Positions 1 to 4,812 of a stretch of DNA of 5,154 nt are shown here, piece after piece. Positions within the stretch are counted from its first letter, which is position 1. Every line of letters begins with the position of its first letter. Source of the DNA: Sedimentisphaerales bacterium (lineage in GTDB: Bacteria; Planctomycetota; Phycisphaerae; Sedimentisphaerales; Anaerobacaceae); NCBI GenBank assembly GCA_016933985.1, contig JAFGTU010000402.1:1-5154 (forward strand), written 5' to 3'. The position numbers and the translations under genes are program-made. The notes under the pieces are model-generated. The model had not been told where the DNA came from, made no database searches, and saw only the letters and a list, made by a program, of their open reading frames with translations.

Positions 1-276
1 GTCGGCATAGAGCGCGATGAGCTTGTCGATGCGAAGCGCGTGCAGCGAAAAATCGACCGGCTCGCCCGACCGCAGGCGGACTTTGCCAAAACTGAGATTA
101 AGCGCTTTCTCAAAAGCTATGGCAAACGGCGTGCGATGAAGCCGGGCCTGGAAAGGACGCGCTACGTCCTCAGCCGGCTTACCGAAAGGCCCGTTTACTA
201 TATCTGGCGAAATCCCGATATTGGGAATGTAGAATTGAGAATGCAGAATGTAGAACGCAGAATACAGAATCTTTAG
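1..276 (+). CDS. 3' end of an unrecognised gene, small basic protein (partial)
   Basis: The frame is open from the first base of the window to the TAG at 274-276, so this is the C-terminal 91 residues of a longer protein. A GTG at 40 could be a start, but nothing requires it and no good ribosome binding site precedes it. The visible protein is rich in Arg and Lys and probably helical (for example KTEIKRFLKSYGKRRAMKPG), with a conserved-looking stretch RPVYYIWRNPDIGN near residues 69-82. The last 17 or so residues come from a 21-bp DNA repeat and read as heptads NVELRMQ and NVERRIQ, so the original C-terminus has probably been extended by repeat DNA. I do not recognise the family. It lies upstream of a parB-like fragment on the same strand, and both could derive from a phage-like gene cluster, but that is inference from position only. 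Confidence 0.6.
   Translation, partial: VGIERDELVDAKRVQRKIDRLARPQADFAKTEIKRFLKSYGKRRAMKPGLERTRYVLSRLTERPVYYIWRNPDIGNVELRMQNVERRIQNL
225..266 (+). repeat. 21-bp tandem repeat, two units, inside the coding region
   Basis: Units at 225-245 and 246-266 agree at 17 of 21 bases, and both begin GAATGTAGAA. A partial third start (GAAT, 267-270) follows. The unit length is a multiple of three, so the frame is kept and the protein tail repeats a heptad (NVELRMQ, NVERRIQ). The same A/G-rich wording continues into the noncoding repeat at 277-300. Confidence 0.8.
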
Positions 277-300
277 TTCTCAATTCTTAATTCTCAATTC
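232..300. repeat. Low-complexity TTCTCAATTC repeats forming an 11-bp inverted repeat
   Basis: TTCTCAATTC occurs at 277-286 and 291-300. GAATTGAGAAT (232-242) is the exact reverse complement of ATTCTCAATTC (290-300), so the transcript across the stop codon of the first gene could fold into an A/U-rich hairpin with a 47-nt loop. With its low GC content and no following T-run it is a poor intrinsic terminator. It reads better as an intergenic repeat that has spread into the gene end. Confidence 0.65.
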
Positions 301-312
301 CAAATTCGAAAG
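299..312. repeat. 14-bp repeat TCCAAATTCGAAAG, copy A
   Basis: TCCAAATTCGAAAG occurs here and again exactly at 4861-4874. Each copy lies shortly upstream of a start codon: 19 bases before the truncated parB-like frame here, and 10 bases before the terminase-like gene at 4885. It contains the palindrome TTCGAA. It may be part of a dispersed intergenic repeat rather than a regulatory site. Confidence 0.6.
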
Positions 313-362
313 CAACCGACGGGGACGGAGTATGCCTGCAAAAGAAAAAAGTAAAAAAGCTA

Positions 363-378
363 CCACGAAGACACGAAG
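363..378 (+). repeat. Two 8-bp units CCACGAAG / ACACGAAG
   Basis: Two adjacent 8-bp units differ by one base and are read in frame as part of the basic leader (TTKTRR) of the truncated ParB-like fragment. The wording resembles CACGAAG-type repeats that recur in environmental bacterial genomes, which is recollection and has not been searched. It suggests the Lys/Arg-rich leader is repeat DNA taken into the reading frame. Confidence 0.45.
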
Positions 379-464
379 GAAAAAAGTGAACACAAAAGTG
401 AAAAGACAGGAATCGCCGGACCGAAAAGGGCACGACAAAATCAGGTCGATTGAATTGGCTAAGC

Positions 465-504
465 TGGTTGCTCATCCGGCGAATCCCAACGTGATGAGCC
501 GAGC
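465..504 (+). repeat. 40-bp direct repeat, left copy (insert boundary)
   Basis: These 40 bases are identical to 1860-1899. They encode LVAHPANPNVMSR plus part of the next Ala codon in the ParB-like frame, in the same phase in both copies. To the right, similarity ends abruptly at 505. To the left, the copies are related but diverged: 15 of 24 bases match across 441-464, while the protein stays nearly the same. The repeat contains GCTCAT (470-475) and its reverse complement ATGAGC (494-499). Confidence 0.9.
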
Positions 505-559
505 AGGTGGCTGATTAGCCGCGGAAATGCCCACCGGAGGGCGGAAAGTTTAGCACGGC

Positions 560-593
560 TCGCGCCGAATCGGGCGAAACTATGGAAGTTTCC
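560..593. promoter_or_regulatory. Two small inverted repeats upstream of the module promoter, possible operator
   Basis: TCGCGCCG-aat-CGGGCGA (560-577) is a near-perfect inverted repeat with one extra base. GGAA-gt-TTCC (584-593) is a second one ending 11 bases before the -35 hexamer. Toxin-antitoxin operons are often autoregulated at such sites, but Panacea-domain antitoxins are not generally known as DNA binders. The role is a guess, and short repeats like these also arise by chance. Confidence 0.2.
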
Positions 594-604
594 AAATGCT
601 CCGC

Positions 605-633
605 TTGCATCGGACCGATATTGTATGTATAAT
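605..633 (+). promoter_or_regulatory. Sigma-70-type promoter for the antitoxin-partner operon
   Basis: A perfect -10 hexamer TATAAT (628-633) is preceded at 17 bp by TTGCAT (605-610), which matches the TTG core of the -35 consensus. Transcription would start near 640, leaving a leader of about 19 nt before the ATG at 659 that contains the AAAGGA ribosome binding site. The promoter lies within the inserted segment, so the module carries its own expression signal. Confidence 0.6.
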
Positions 634-644
634 GAAAACGGCAT

Positions 645-650
645 AAAGGA
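645..650 (+). promoter_or_regulatory. Ribosome binding site AAAGGA that decides the antitoxin start
   Basis: AAAGGA lies 8 bases before the ATG at 659, normal spacing, but overlaps the first base of the in-frame ATG at 650. Use of the upstream ATG would need a Shine-Dalgarno with no spacer and a leader of about 10 nt. The start at 659 is therefore preferred, which shortens the protein by three residues. Confidence 0.65.
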
Positions 651-658
651 TGTCGCTC

Positions 659-1225
659 ATGGGACGAAAGACACACAAATCCATCAGATTTGAATTCGAC
701 CGCGATAAGGCGGTTCAGGCCGTCCTCTGGCTGCTCAGACGCAACAATGGTGCGATGGACAAGTTAAAGCTGATAAAGCTGTTTTTCTGGGCTGACAGGG
801 AGCACCTTGTTCGATACGGCCGTCCGATTGTCGGGGGCGAGTACTACAACCTCGACTATGGGCCCGTTTCCTCAGAGTTGCTGAACCTCGTGAATGAGAG
901 CGATGCGGATGCGTCGTCGGTGCCCTTCAGCAGCGACAAAAGGACTCATCAGGTCTGTGCTAACGGCCTGTGCGAGGAACGATTGCTCTCGAAGTCGGAT
1001 TTGGATGTTCTCGATGAGGTATATAACCGCTACGGACATATGGACGGATTTCAGCTTAGCGACATGACACACAAGCTTACGGCATACACGCAAAACGAGC
1101 CGCCCAAGGGAGGACGCAGTGCATTAGCGTATGAGGACTTTTTCCTCGACCTTGCGGACGCTAAGTCGCAAGAGATGCTAAGAATAATCCTCGACGAGCA
1201 GGAGGCGTGGATGGATTTGGCCTGA
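659..1225 (+). CDS. Panacea (SocA/DUF4065) domain antitoxin
   Basis: This encodes 188 residues in the size range of stand-alone Panacea-domain antitoxins, the family of Caulobacter SocA and of the widespread PanA antitoxins that neutralise varied toxins encoded beside them. The diagnostic block lies near residues 18-75: AVQAVLWLLRRNNGAMDKLK, then LIKLFFWADREHLVRYGRP, then VGGEYYNLDYGPVSSEL. A later HKLTAY motif near residue 140 fits the C-terminal part of the domain. The protein is cytosolic, with no signal or membrane segment. It is the first gene of a two-gene operon with its own promoter; its TGA shares one base with the ATG of the next gene (TGATG), so the two are translationally coupled, as expected of an antitoxin-toxin pair. 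The domain call is firm; the antitoxin role is inferred from the family and the gene arrangement. An in-frame ATG at 650 is the alternative start. Confidence 0.88.
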   Translation: MGRKTHKSIRFEFDRDKAVQAVLWLLRRNNGAMDKLKLIKLFFWADREHLVRYGRPIVGGEYYNLDYGPVSSELLNLVNESDADASSVPFSSDKRTHQVCANGLCEERLLSKSDLDVLDEVYNRYGHMDGFQLSDMTHKLTAYTQNEPPKGGRSALAYEDFFLDLADAKSQEMLRIILDEQEAWMDLA

Positions 1226-1701
1226 TGGAGCTGCCCGAAGAGCTGAAAATCCGGGGCATCCTGACCCAGGGAGGGGCCTTCAGAGCAAAACTCGCCTCGG
1301 CGGCGCCTTACCCACGGTATTACTTTGTTCTAAATCGAGACCCTGTTTCAGACAGCGATTTGGTTCTTCTAACAAGCACAACACAATTTGAACTGCATAG
1401 GAATTGCGACGGGGGCGACGACGTTCACATACCTTTACGACGCGCAGAATACAAAGAGTTCACACGAGACTGTCTGGTATGCTGCAACCGGCCACGCATT
1501 ATTAAGAAGGCAGAGTTGGTGAGGCGATTAAATCTGCAAAAATACGAGTTGTTAGTCCCTCTTCCGTCGCACATCGCGCAAAGGATAGCTGCTGGGATAG
1601 CAAAGAGCAGCCTGGTCCCGCCTGCTGTAAAAGAGATGGTTCTTGGCCCTCAAGCAGGCAAGCGCCTAAATGGGAATCGCACAAAGCCCAACAGCGAGTG
1701 A
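1225..1701 (+). CDS. Putative toxin partner, possibly MazF/PemK-like
   Basis: This encodes 158 residues from an ATG overlapping the antitoxin stop by one base. A GTG at 1207 would add six residues but has GGAGG only one base upstream, so coupling at 1225 is preferred. The first half looks beta-rich: RYYFVLNRDP (31-40), then DLVLLTSTTQFE (45-56), then HIPLRRAEYKEF (68-79), DCLVCCNRPRIIKKAELVRR (82-101), and a more helical tail. The order VLxxDP / LLTSTTQ / IPL / CxxxRxIxK resembles the MazF/PemK mRNA endoribonuclease layout, where a TTQ segment follows a hydrophobic strand and a loop leads to an Ile-rich strand. This is a by-eye match and weak: the usual N-terminal GD(I/V) strand is not clear. 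Its place directly behind a Panacea gene supports a toxin role independently of fold. It could instead be a new Panacea partner family. No intrinsic terminator follows. Confidence 0.55.
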   Translation: MELPEELKIRGILTQGGAFRAKLASAAPYPRYYFVLNRDPVSDSDLVLLTSTTQFELHRNCDGGDDVHIPLRRAEYKEFTRDCLVCCNRPRIIKKAELVRRLNLQKYELLVPLPSHIAQRIAAGIAKSSLVPPAVKEMVLGPQAGKRLNGNRTKPNSE

Positions 1702-1711
1702 CAACTCAGCT

Positions 1712-1727
1712 CGGCGATAAAGCGCCG
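1712..1727 (+). other. Small hairpin after the putative toxin gene, no T-run
   Basis: CGGCG-ataaag-CGCCG forms a perfect 5-bp GC stem 10 bases after the putative toxin stop. The following bases (CCTGGCATC) contain no T-tract, so it does not qualify as an intrinsic terminator, and transcription probably continues into the parB-like gene at 1823. I found no convincing promoter in the 121-bp gap 1702-1822. Confidence 0.3.
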
Positions 1728-1807
1728 CCCTGGCATCTCGGGTCTACCCATCGCACTCTAAACACCTAACAATTCATCAATCTACAAACCGTCCATTTGT
1801 TGGTACA

Positions 1808-1813
1808 GGAGAG
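1808..1813 (+). promoter_or_regulatory. Ribosome binding site AGGAGA for the intact parB-like gene
   Basis: AGGAGA lies 9 bases before the ATG at 1823 and is one of the best Shine-Dalgarno matches in the window. It belongs to the inserted segment, so the incoming DNA supplies the translation signal that keeps the interrupted parB-like gene expressible. Confidence 0.65.
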
Positions 1814-1822
1814 ACAGAACCT

Positions 1823-2464
1823 ATGTCTGCGGAGATCACATCGATACAGTTATCAAAGTTGGTTGCTCATCCGGCGAATCCCAACGTGATGAGCCGAGCG
1901 ACCTTTCGCAAGCTGGTTGCCAATATCGAGCAGACGGGCAGATACGAGCCGCTCGTCGTCAGGCCTCATCCGCAAAGGCGCGGCTTCTTCCAAATCATCA
2001 ACGGCCATCATCGATGCAAGGCCCTGCAGCAGCTCGGCTGTTCGAAGGCCGACTGCGTCGTCTGGGATGTCGATGACGAGCAGACCGACATACTGCTCGC
2101 GACGCTAAACCGGCTTTGCGGACGCGATGAGCTGGATAAGAAGCTGGCGCTTCTGGCTCGGCTGAGAGAGCGAATGGATTTAGCCAACCTTGCAAAGCTG
2201 CTGCCGCACACAGCCAAACAAATCAGTCGGCTCACCCGTATGAAGCTGCCTGATATCGTCAGGCCGAACGGCTCAACGCCGATTCTATCGCCGATGGTCT
2301 TCTTCCTCAGCGACGAACAAAAGCAGATTATCGATGAGGCGATGCGCCTGGCGATGGTGGGCTCCGAACAAGCCGGCCCGGCAAAAAGGTCCGCAGCGGC
2401 GATTGCCAAAATAGCCGGGCAATTCCTCAAGGCCCATGCGATGCAGACCCAGCAACAGAATTAG
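1823..2464 (+). CDS. ParB-like N-terminal domain protein, phage type
   Basis: This encodes 213 residues. The ParB N-terminal fold is seen as SIQLSKLVAHPANPNVMS (7-24), then LVANIEQTGRYEPLVVRP (31-48) and IINGHHRCKALQQLG (58-72). The last holds GHHR, in the place of the GERR/GEHR nucleotide-binding motif of ParB CTPases. LLATLNRLCGRDELDKKLAL (91-110) and a helical region to about 140 follow. The C-terminal part, MVFFLSDEQKQIIDEAMRLA (158-177) with a final AAAIAKIAGQFL, resembles the tail of short ParB-like proteins in phages and integrated elements rather than chromosomal ParB. There is no ParA partner, so plasmid or chromosome segregation is unlikely; a phage DNA-processing role is possible but unproven. 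Its first codons and ribosome binding site lie on the inserted segment and differ from the older 5' end at 332. It is convergent with the next gene. Confidence 0.8.
   Translation: MSAEITSIQLSKLVAHPANPNVMSRATFRKLVANIEQTGRYEPLVVRPHPQRRGFFQIINGHHRCKALQQLGCSKADCVVWDVDDEQTDILLATLNRLCGRDELDKKLALLARLRERMDLANLAKLLPHTAKQISRLTRMKLPDIVRPNGSTPILSPMVFFLSDEQKQIIDEAMRLAMVGSEQAGPAKRSAAAIAKIAGQFLKAHAMQTQQQN
1860..1899 (+). repeat. 40-bp direct repeat, right copy
   Basis: Exact copy of 465-504, located at codons 13-26 of the intact ParB-like gene. Unlike the left copy, it continues into the rest of the ParB domain. The two copies are offset by 1395 bp, a whole number of codons. Confidence 0.9.
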
Positions 2465-2508
2465 AACAGGCGTGGAAATCCTGCACATCACCCGCTGCGT
2501 GTGAGGAA

Positions 2509-2529
2509 TTGCTGAACTGCTGACAGCAA
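2509..2529. terminator. Weak hairpin between convergent genes
   Basis: TTGCTG (2509-2514) and CAGCAA (2524-2529) are perfect inverted repeats with a 9-nt loop in the 104-bp gap between the parB-like gene and the convergent pseudopilin-like gene. The stem is short and lacks a proper T-tract in either direction, so a terminator role rests on position only. Confidence 0.22.
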
Positions 2530-2568
2530 ATGTTTGAGAAAGGTATAGTCTTGGCCGTGTGGGTTATG

Positions 2569-3402
2569 TTAATCTTCCGAGGATTGCTTTTTGAGGTAGT
2601 TCAAATCGCCCCAGGTTGCGTACTGGACCCGGTGGAGATCCTCGTTTCCGGTCTGCGGGGGCAAATTGCCGACATTGAATGTCCACAACCATTCACCCCA
2701 GGTCAGCCCGCAAATCTGATGTGTTCGCTCATCCTCCCACCTCCAGTGCTCGATGTGACCATCGACGTAAGAAAAGCATGCGCCTGCGAGATGCGGACAC
2801 TGCGGCTTGTCGCTCCATGTCTGATGTGTATAGTTGACTATGAAGCTGTCGGGGCTTGCCCAGCCCTCCTCGATGAAGACGATTCTCTCGTGGGGCTTGC
2901 GAATCTGCACACGTGTCTTGGCAACGACCCCCTGATCCCCGTGGCCTTTCCACTCGCCGTTCATCGATTCAACGATAACGTACGTCCGCAGCATGTCCCG
3001 CTTGGCTTCGGGACAGGCATAGACTTCGATATCCAGCAGGTAAGGGAAAAGAGCACCTCTTTTCATTTCTGCGATTTGCTCTTCTTTAACGTCGGGGTCG
3101 GCGCTCATCTGTGGACCGATGAATGTCCAATCTTCACCACACCACGGGATTTCGCCCGGCTGTCGCGGGTTCTGACCAGCACTTACGATTTTTTCATCGT
3201 TCTGGTCGGCGTACATGATCCACGCGAGACTGAGCTGGTGAAGATTGTTCAGACAAAGTGTGCGTTTGGCTTGCGCCCTTGCCTTTTTGAGTGCAGGCGT
3301 GAGAATCGCCATCAGCAACGCTATTATGGCAATGACGACGAGCAACTCAATGAGTGTGAAAGCTGCTCTTGTTCGCGGTTTTGATGTTGTCCAAGACTTC
3401 AT
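2569..3402 (-). CDS. Pseudopilin-like protein with prepilin leader and H-X9-DG motif
   Basis: This encodes 277 residues on the minus strand. A basic 14-residue leader (MKSWTTSKPRTRAA) precedes FTLIELLVVIAIIALLMAIL, the type IV pilin/type II secretion signal. The prepilin peptidase would cut between Ala14 and Phe15, with Glu at position +5 (residue 19) and the hydrophobic N-terminal helix at about 15-35. The C-terminal part holds His204, nine residues, then Asp214-Gly215: the H-X9-DG motif of the large planctomycete/verrucomicrobial family of pseudopilin-like proteins (the DUF1559 group and relatives). The mature protein is expected in the inner membrane with its globular domain outside the cytoplasm; the substrate is unknown. 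Cleavage after Ala instead of Gly is tolerated. The ATG at 3402 is the only start before an upstream in-frame stop at 3499, although its GAGG is just one base away. The gene is single, convergent with parB and divergent from the hydrolase. Confidence 0.9.
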   Translation of the reverse strand: MKSWTTSKPRTRAAFTLIELLVVIAIIALLMAILTPALKKARAQAKRTLCLNNLHQLSLAWIMYADQNDEKIVSAGQNPRQPGEIPWCGEDWTFIGPQMSADPDVKEEQIAEMKRGALFPYLLDIEVYACPEAKRDMLRTYVIVESMNGEWKGHGDQGVVAKTRVQIRKPHERIVFIEEGWASPDSFIVNYTHQTWSDKPQCPHLAGACFSYVDGHIEHWRWEDERTHQICGLTWGEWLWTFNVGNLPPQTGNEDLHRVQYATWGDLNYLKKQSSED

Positions 3403-3693
3403 TCCTCGACTCTCAGACCGGCTTTGCCCAAGGCGGCTCTGAGCTCGTGCCCCTGCAAAGAATAGACGCGTGTTGTGGTGTGGACTTAGTTTGTGCTGCT
3501 ACCCCTTTTGCACTTGATGCGGGCTCTTGCATCTGACTTGCGGTCTTATTTCATAGCCGCGGCCCTTGGGAATGAGTTTAGTGGTTCTTGATAGGCAAGT
3601 CAAGCGAAAAATGGCACTTTCTACCGCTCTTAAGCAAGCATCGCTCAGCAGCGCCCCGTCCGCACTGCCGCAGAATAATTGGGCGTATTTTGC

Positions 3694-3722
3694 TGGAAAA
3701 TGCCGGCCGATCCGACTATTAT
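3694..3722 (+). promoter_or_regulatory. Candidate promoter for the hydrolase gene
   Basis: TGGAAA (3694-3699) and TATTAT (3717-3722) are separated by 17 bp, matching 4 of 6 and 5 of 6 consensus bases. Transcription would start near 3730 and give a leader of about 42 nt before the ATG at 3772. It is a reasonable but unremarkable match. Confidence 0.35.
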
Positions 3723-3760
3723 GCGACGGTTGTGGGCGGCGGTCGTCGGCATGGACTTGA

Positions 3761-3765
3761 AAGGG
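3761..3765 (+). promoter_or_regulatory. Ribosome binding site AAGGG for the hydrolase gene
   Basis: AAGGG ends 6 bases before the ATG at 3772, good spacing. It supports that start, which also gives a complete twin-arginine signal peptide. Confidence 0.6.
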
Positions 3766-3771
3766 TAAGCG

Positions 3772-4812
3772 ATGAAACGGCGTGCATACAGCAGACGAGA
3801 TTTTATGAAGGTTGCAGGGGTCGGTCTTCCAATCGCAATGGCCGGCGCAACCGGCGCCGCCGAACAGCCGCCAAGCGAAGGCCAAGCTGCAAAGCGGCAG
3901 ACCGTCATCGTCGATAAGAAGCAGCTTCCCCGGATTTATCGCGACGGCTTCGAGACGCTCAAGGTCGGCCTCTGCCAGGTCCACACCCAAGAGTGGGCCC
4001 TCGATGAGAATCTGGCGCGGACTCTTACAGCGATTGAGGCCGCCGCGGAACAGGGCGCCGAAATCGCCGTAACGCCCGAATGTGTCATCCACGCATACCC
4101 CTTTGACGATACGCAGGGAAAATCGCAGGAGTTCCGCGAGAAGCTCTTCGCCGCGGCAGAATCGCTCGACGGCCCGCGACTAAAAAGCGTCTGCCAAAAG
4201 GCCCGCGAGCTGAGCATCCACATCGTCATCGGATTCGTCGAGGAAGGAACCGATGACCAAATCCACAACGCCGCCGCCCTGATTTCTCCACAGGGCGAAA
4301 TACTCAGGGTTTATCGCAAGGTGCACTGCAGGCACTTCGAGAGCATCGACCACTGGGGCTATTTTACGCCCGGCGACGACTTCTTCGTCGAACGGCTGAC
4401 CTTCGGCAACCGCACGTTCAACGTTGGCCTGATGATATGCTTCGACAGGGAAATGCCCGAATCCGTGAGATGCCTGCGGGCCCTCGGCGCTGAAATCATA
4501 CTCTGCCCGCTCGCGACCAACACCAGCGATATGAGCGCGTGCACGAATCGCGCGGATAACGAGAGCATCACGCGAATCAGGGCGACGTCGAACGAGCTCT
4601 TTATCGTCGTCGTCAACCATGCCGACAGATTCAACGGCGGCAGCTTCATCGTCGGCCCGCTCGGCGAGCTGTTCTGCCAGTTGGGCCAAGCCCCGGAGGT
4701 CCTCGTTTACGACCTGCCCGTCGGCATTATCACAAAGAAGTTCCACAATGAGCCGCTCGGCTGGATGGGCTGGGGCTATCGCCGGCCCGATATCTACAAT
4801 AAATACCTCTAA
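3772..4812 (+). CDS. Tat-exported nitrilase-superfamily carbon-nitrogen hydrolase
   Basis: This encodes 346 residues. A twin-arginine signal (SRRDFMKVAG, residues 7-16) leads into a hydrophobic stretch and a likely signal peptidase site near TGAA-EQ (residue 30), so the folded enzyme should be exported by the Tat system. The rest is a carbon-nitrogen hydrolase domain beginning at LKVGLCQVHTQEW (63-75). The Glu-Lys-Cys triad is intact: Glu103 in VTPEC, Lys183 in YRKVHCRHFE, and Cys223 in GLMICFDREMPES, with the typical NHADRFNGGSFIVGPLGEL block at 282-300. The family hydrolyses nitriles, amides or carbamoyl compounds through a cysteine thioester; the substrate cannot be told from sequence. The MICFDREMPES context is nearer the aliphatic amidase/beta-ureidopropionase type branches than true nitrilases (inference). 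Export is unusual for this mostly cytosolic family. The gene appears to stand alone, divergent from its left neighbour and followed by repeats. Confidence 0.92.
   Translation: MKRRAYSRRDFMKVAGVGLPIAMAGATGAAEQPPSEGQAAKRQTVIVDKKQLPRIYRDGFETLKVGLCQVHTQEWALDENLARTLTAIEAAAEQGAEIAVTPECVIHAYPFDDTQGKSQEFREKLFAAAESLDGPRLKSVCQKARELSIHIVIGFVEEGTDDQIHNAAALISPQGEILRVYRKVHCRHFESIDHWGYFTPGDDFFVERLTFGNRTFNVGLMICFDREMPESVRCLRALGAEIILCPLATNTSDMSACTNRADNESITRIRATSNELFIVVVNHADRFNGGSFIVGPLGELFCQLGQAPEVLVYDLPVGIITKKFHNEPLGWMGWGYRRPDIYNKYL

Larger units (their letters stand above)
332..514 (+). pseudogene. Truncated 5' fragment of a ParB-like gene
   Basis: This 60-codon frame has a Lys/Arg-rich leader of about 38 residues, then SIELAKLVAHPANPNVMSRA, which matches residues 7-26 (SIQLSKLVAHPANPNVMSRA) of the intact ParB-like protein at 1823. 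It then runs into unrelated sequence and stops (AGG, TGA at 512-514). The rest of a ParB domain, including the GHHR motif, is absent, and no 3' remnant is seen before the next gene. GGGG at 321-324 lies 7 bases before the ATG and could serve as a ribosome binding site, so a short peptide might still be made. Joining bases 332-504 to 1900-2464 gives one uninterrupted 245-codon ParB-like frame. The fragment is therefore best read as the old 5' end of the gene, cut off by the segment at 505-1859. A ParB function for this piece alone is very unlikely. Confidence 0.8.
505..1859 (+). mobile_element. Inserted cassette: toxin-antitoxin-like module plus replacement parB 5' end
   Basis: This 1355-bp segment separates two exact 40-bp copies of part of a parB-like gene. 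One repeat plus the insert is 1395 bp, a multiple of three, and its removal restores a full parB frame. The segment carries a promoter, an antitoxin-type gene, a coupled partner gene, a 121-bp gap with a good ribosome binding site, and the first 12 codons of the downstream parB. No transposase, integrase or terminal inverted repeats are present, so it is not an insertion sequence. Homologous recombination between parB alleles, or a recombinase acting from elsewhere, could explain it. That the segment moved is inferred from the repeat structure; direction and mechanism are not shown. Confidence 0.6.
3403..3771. other. 369-bp divergent intergenic region
   Basis: This gap separates the minus-strand pseudopilin-like gene from the plus-strand hydrolase. 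Open frames crossing it on either strand show no recognisable motif and run into the hydrolase in the wrong frame, so I call no gene here. One plausible plus-strand promoter is present at 3694-3722. No convincing minus-strand promoter, RNA gene or long repeat was found. Confidence 0.6.

Noticed and set aside
277..312. Possible CRISPR-like or intrinsic terminator structure after the first gene
   Set aside because: Units are only 10 bp, with no spacers of uniform length. The inverted repeat is A/T-rich with a 47-nt loop and no T-run, so it fits neither a CRISPR array nor a terminator.
650..658. Start of the Panacea gene at the ATG at 650
   Set aside because: AAAGGA overlaps this ATG and so cannot serve it. 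The ATG at 659 has 8-base spacing and a leader consistent with the promoter.
1207..1224. GTG start for the putative toxin gene at 1207
   Set aside because: GGAGG lies only one base upstream and the frame would overlap the antitoxin gene by 19 bases. ATG at 1225 in the TGATG junction gives standard translational coupling.
505..1859. Insertion sequence or integron cassette
   Set aside because: There is no transposase or integrase, no terminal inverted repeats at the edges, and no recognisable attC-type site. The 40-bp direct repeat is far longer than typical target-site duplications and is part of a homologous gene.
1910..1920. AAGCTGGTTGC, an 11-bp match to 461-471 inside the intact parB-like gene
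   Set aside because: It encodes KLVA in a different part of the domain and the match does not extend on either side, so it is probably coincidence and not a third copy of the 40-bp repeat.
2008..2430. Minus-strand open frame of 140 codons within the parB-like gene
   Set aside because: Antisense shadow: the plus strand carries ParB motifs over the whole length, and the minus product is a Ser/Arg-rich string without motifs.
2530..3384. Long plus-strand open frame (284 codons) opposite the pseudopilin-like gene
   Set aside because: It mirrors the minus-strand gene, which has a clear prepilin leader and H-X9-DG motif. The plus-strand product has no recognisable domain, is Cys-rich in an unnatural way and lacks a ribosome binding site.
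3499..4092. Minus-strand open frame of 197 codons across the divergent intergenic region and hydrolase 5' end
   Set aside because: No domain is recognisable and it overlaps the Tat signal region antisense. Its openness is not supported by any start signal.
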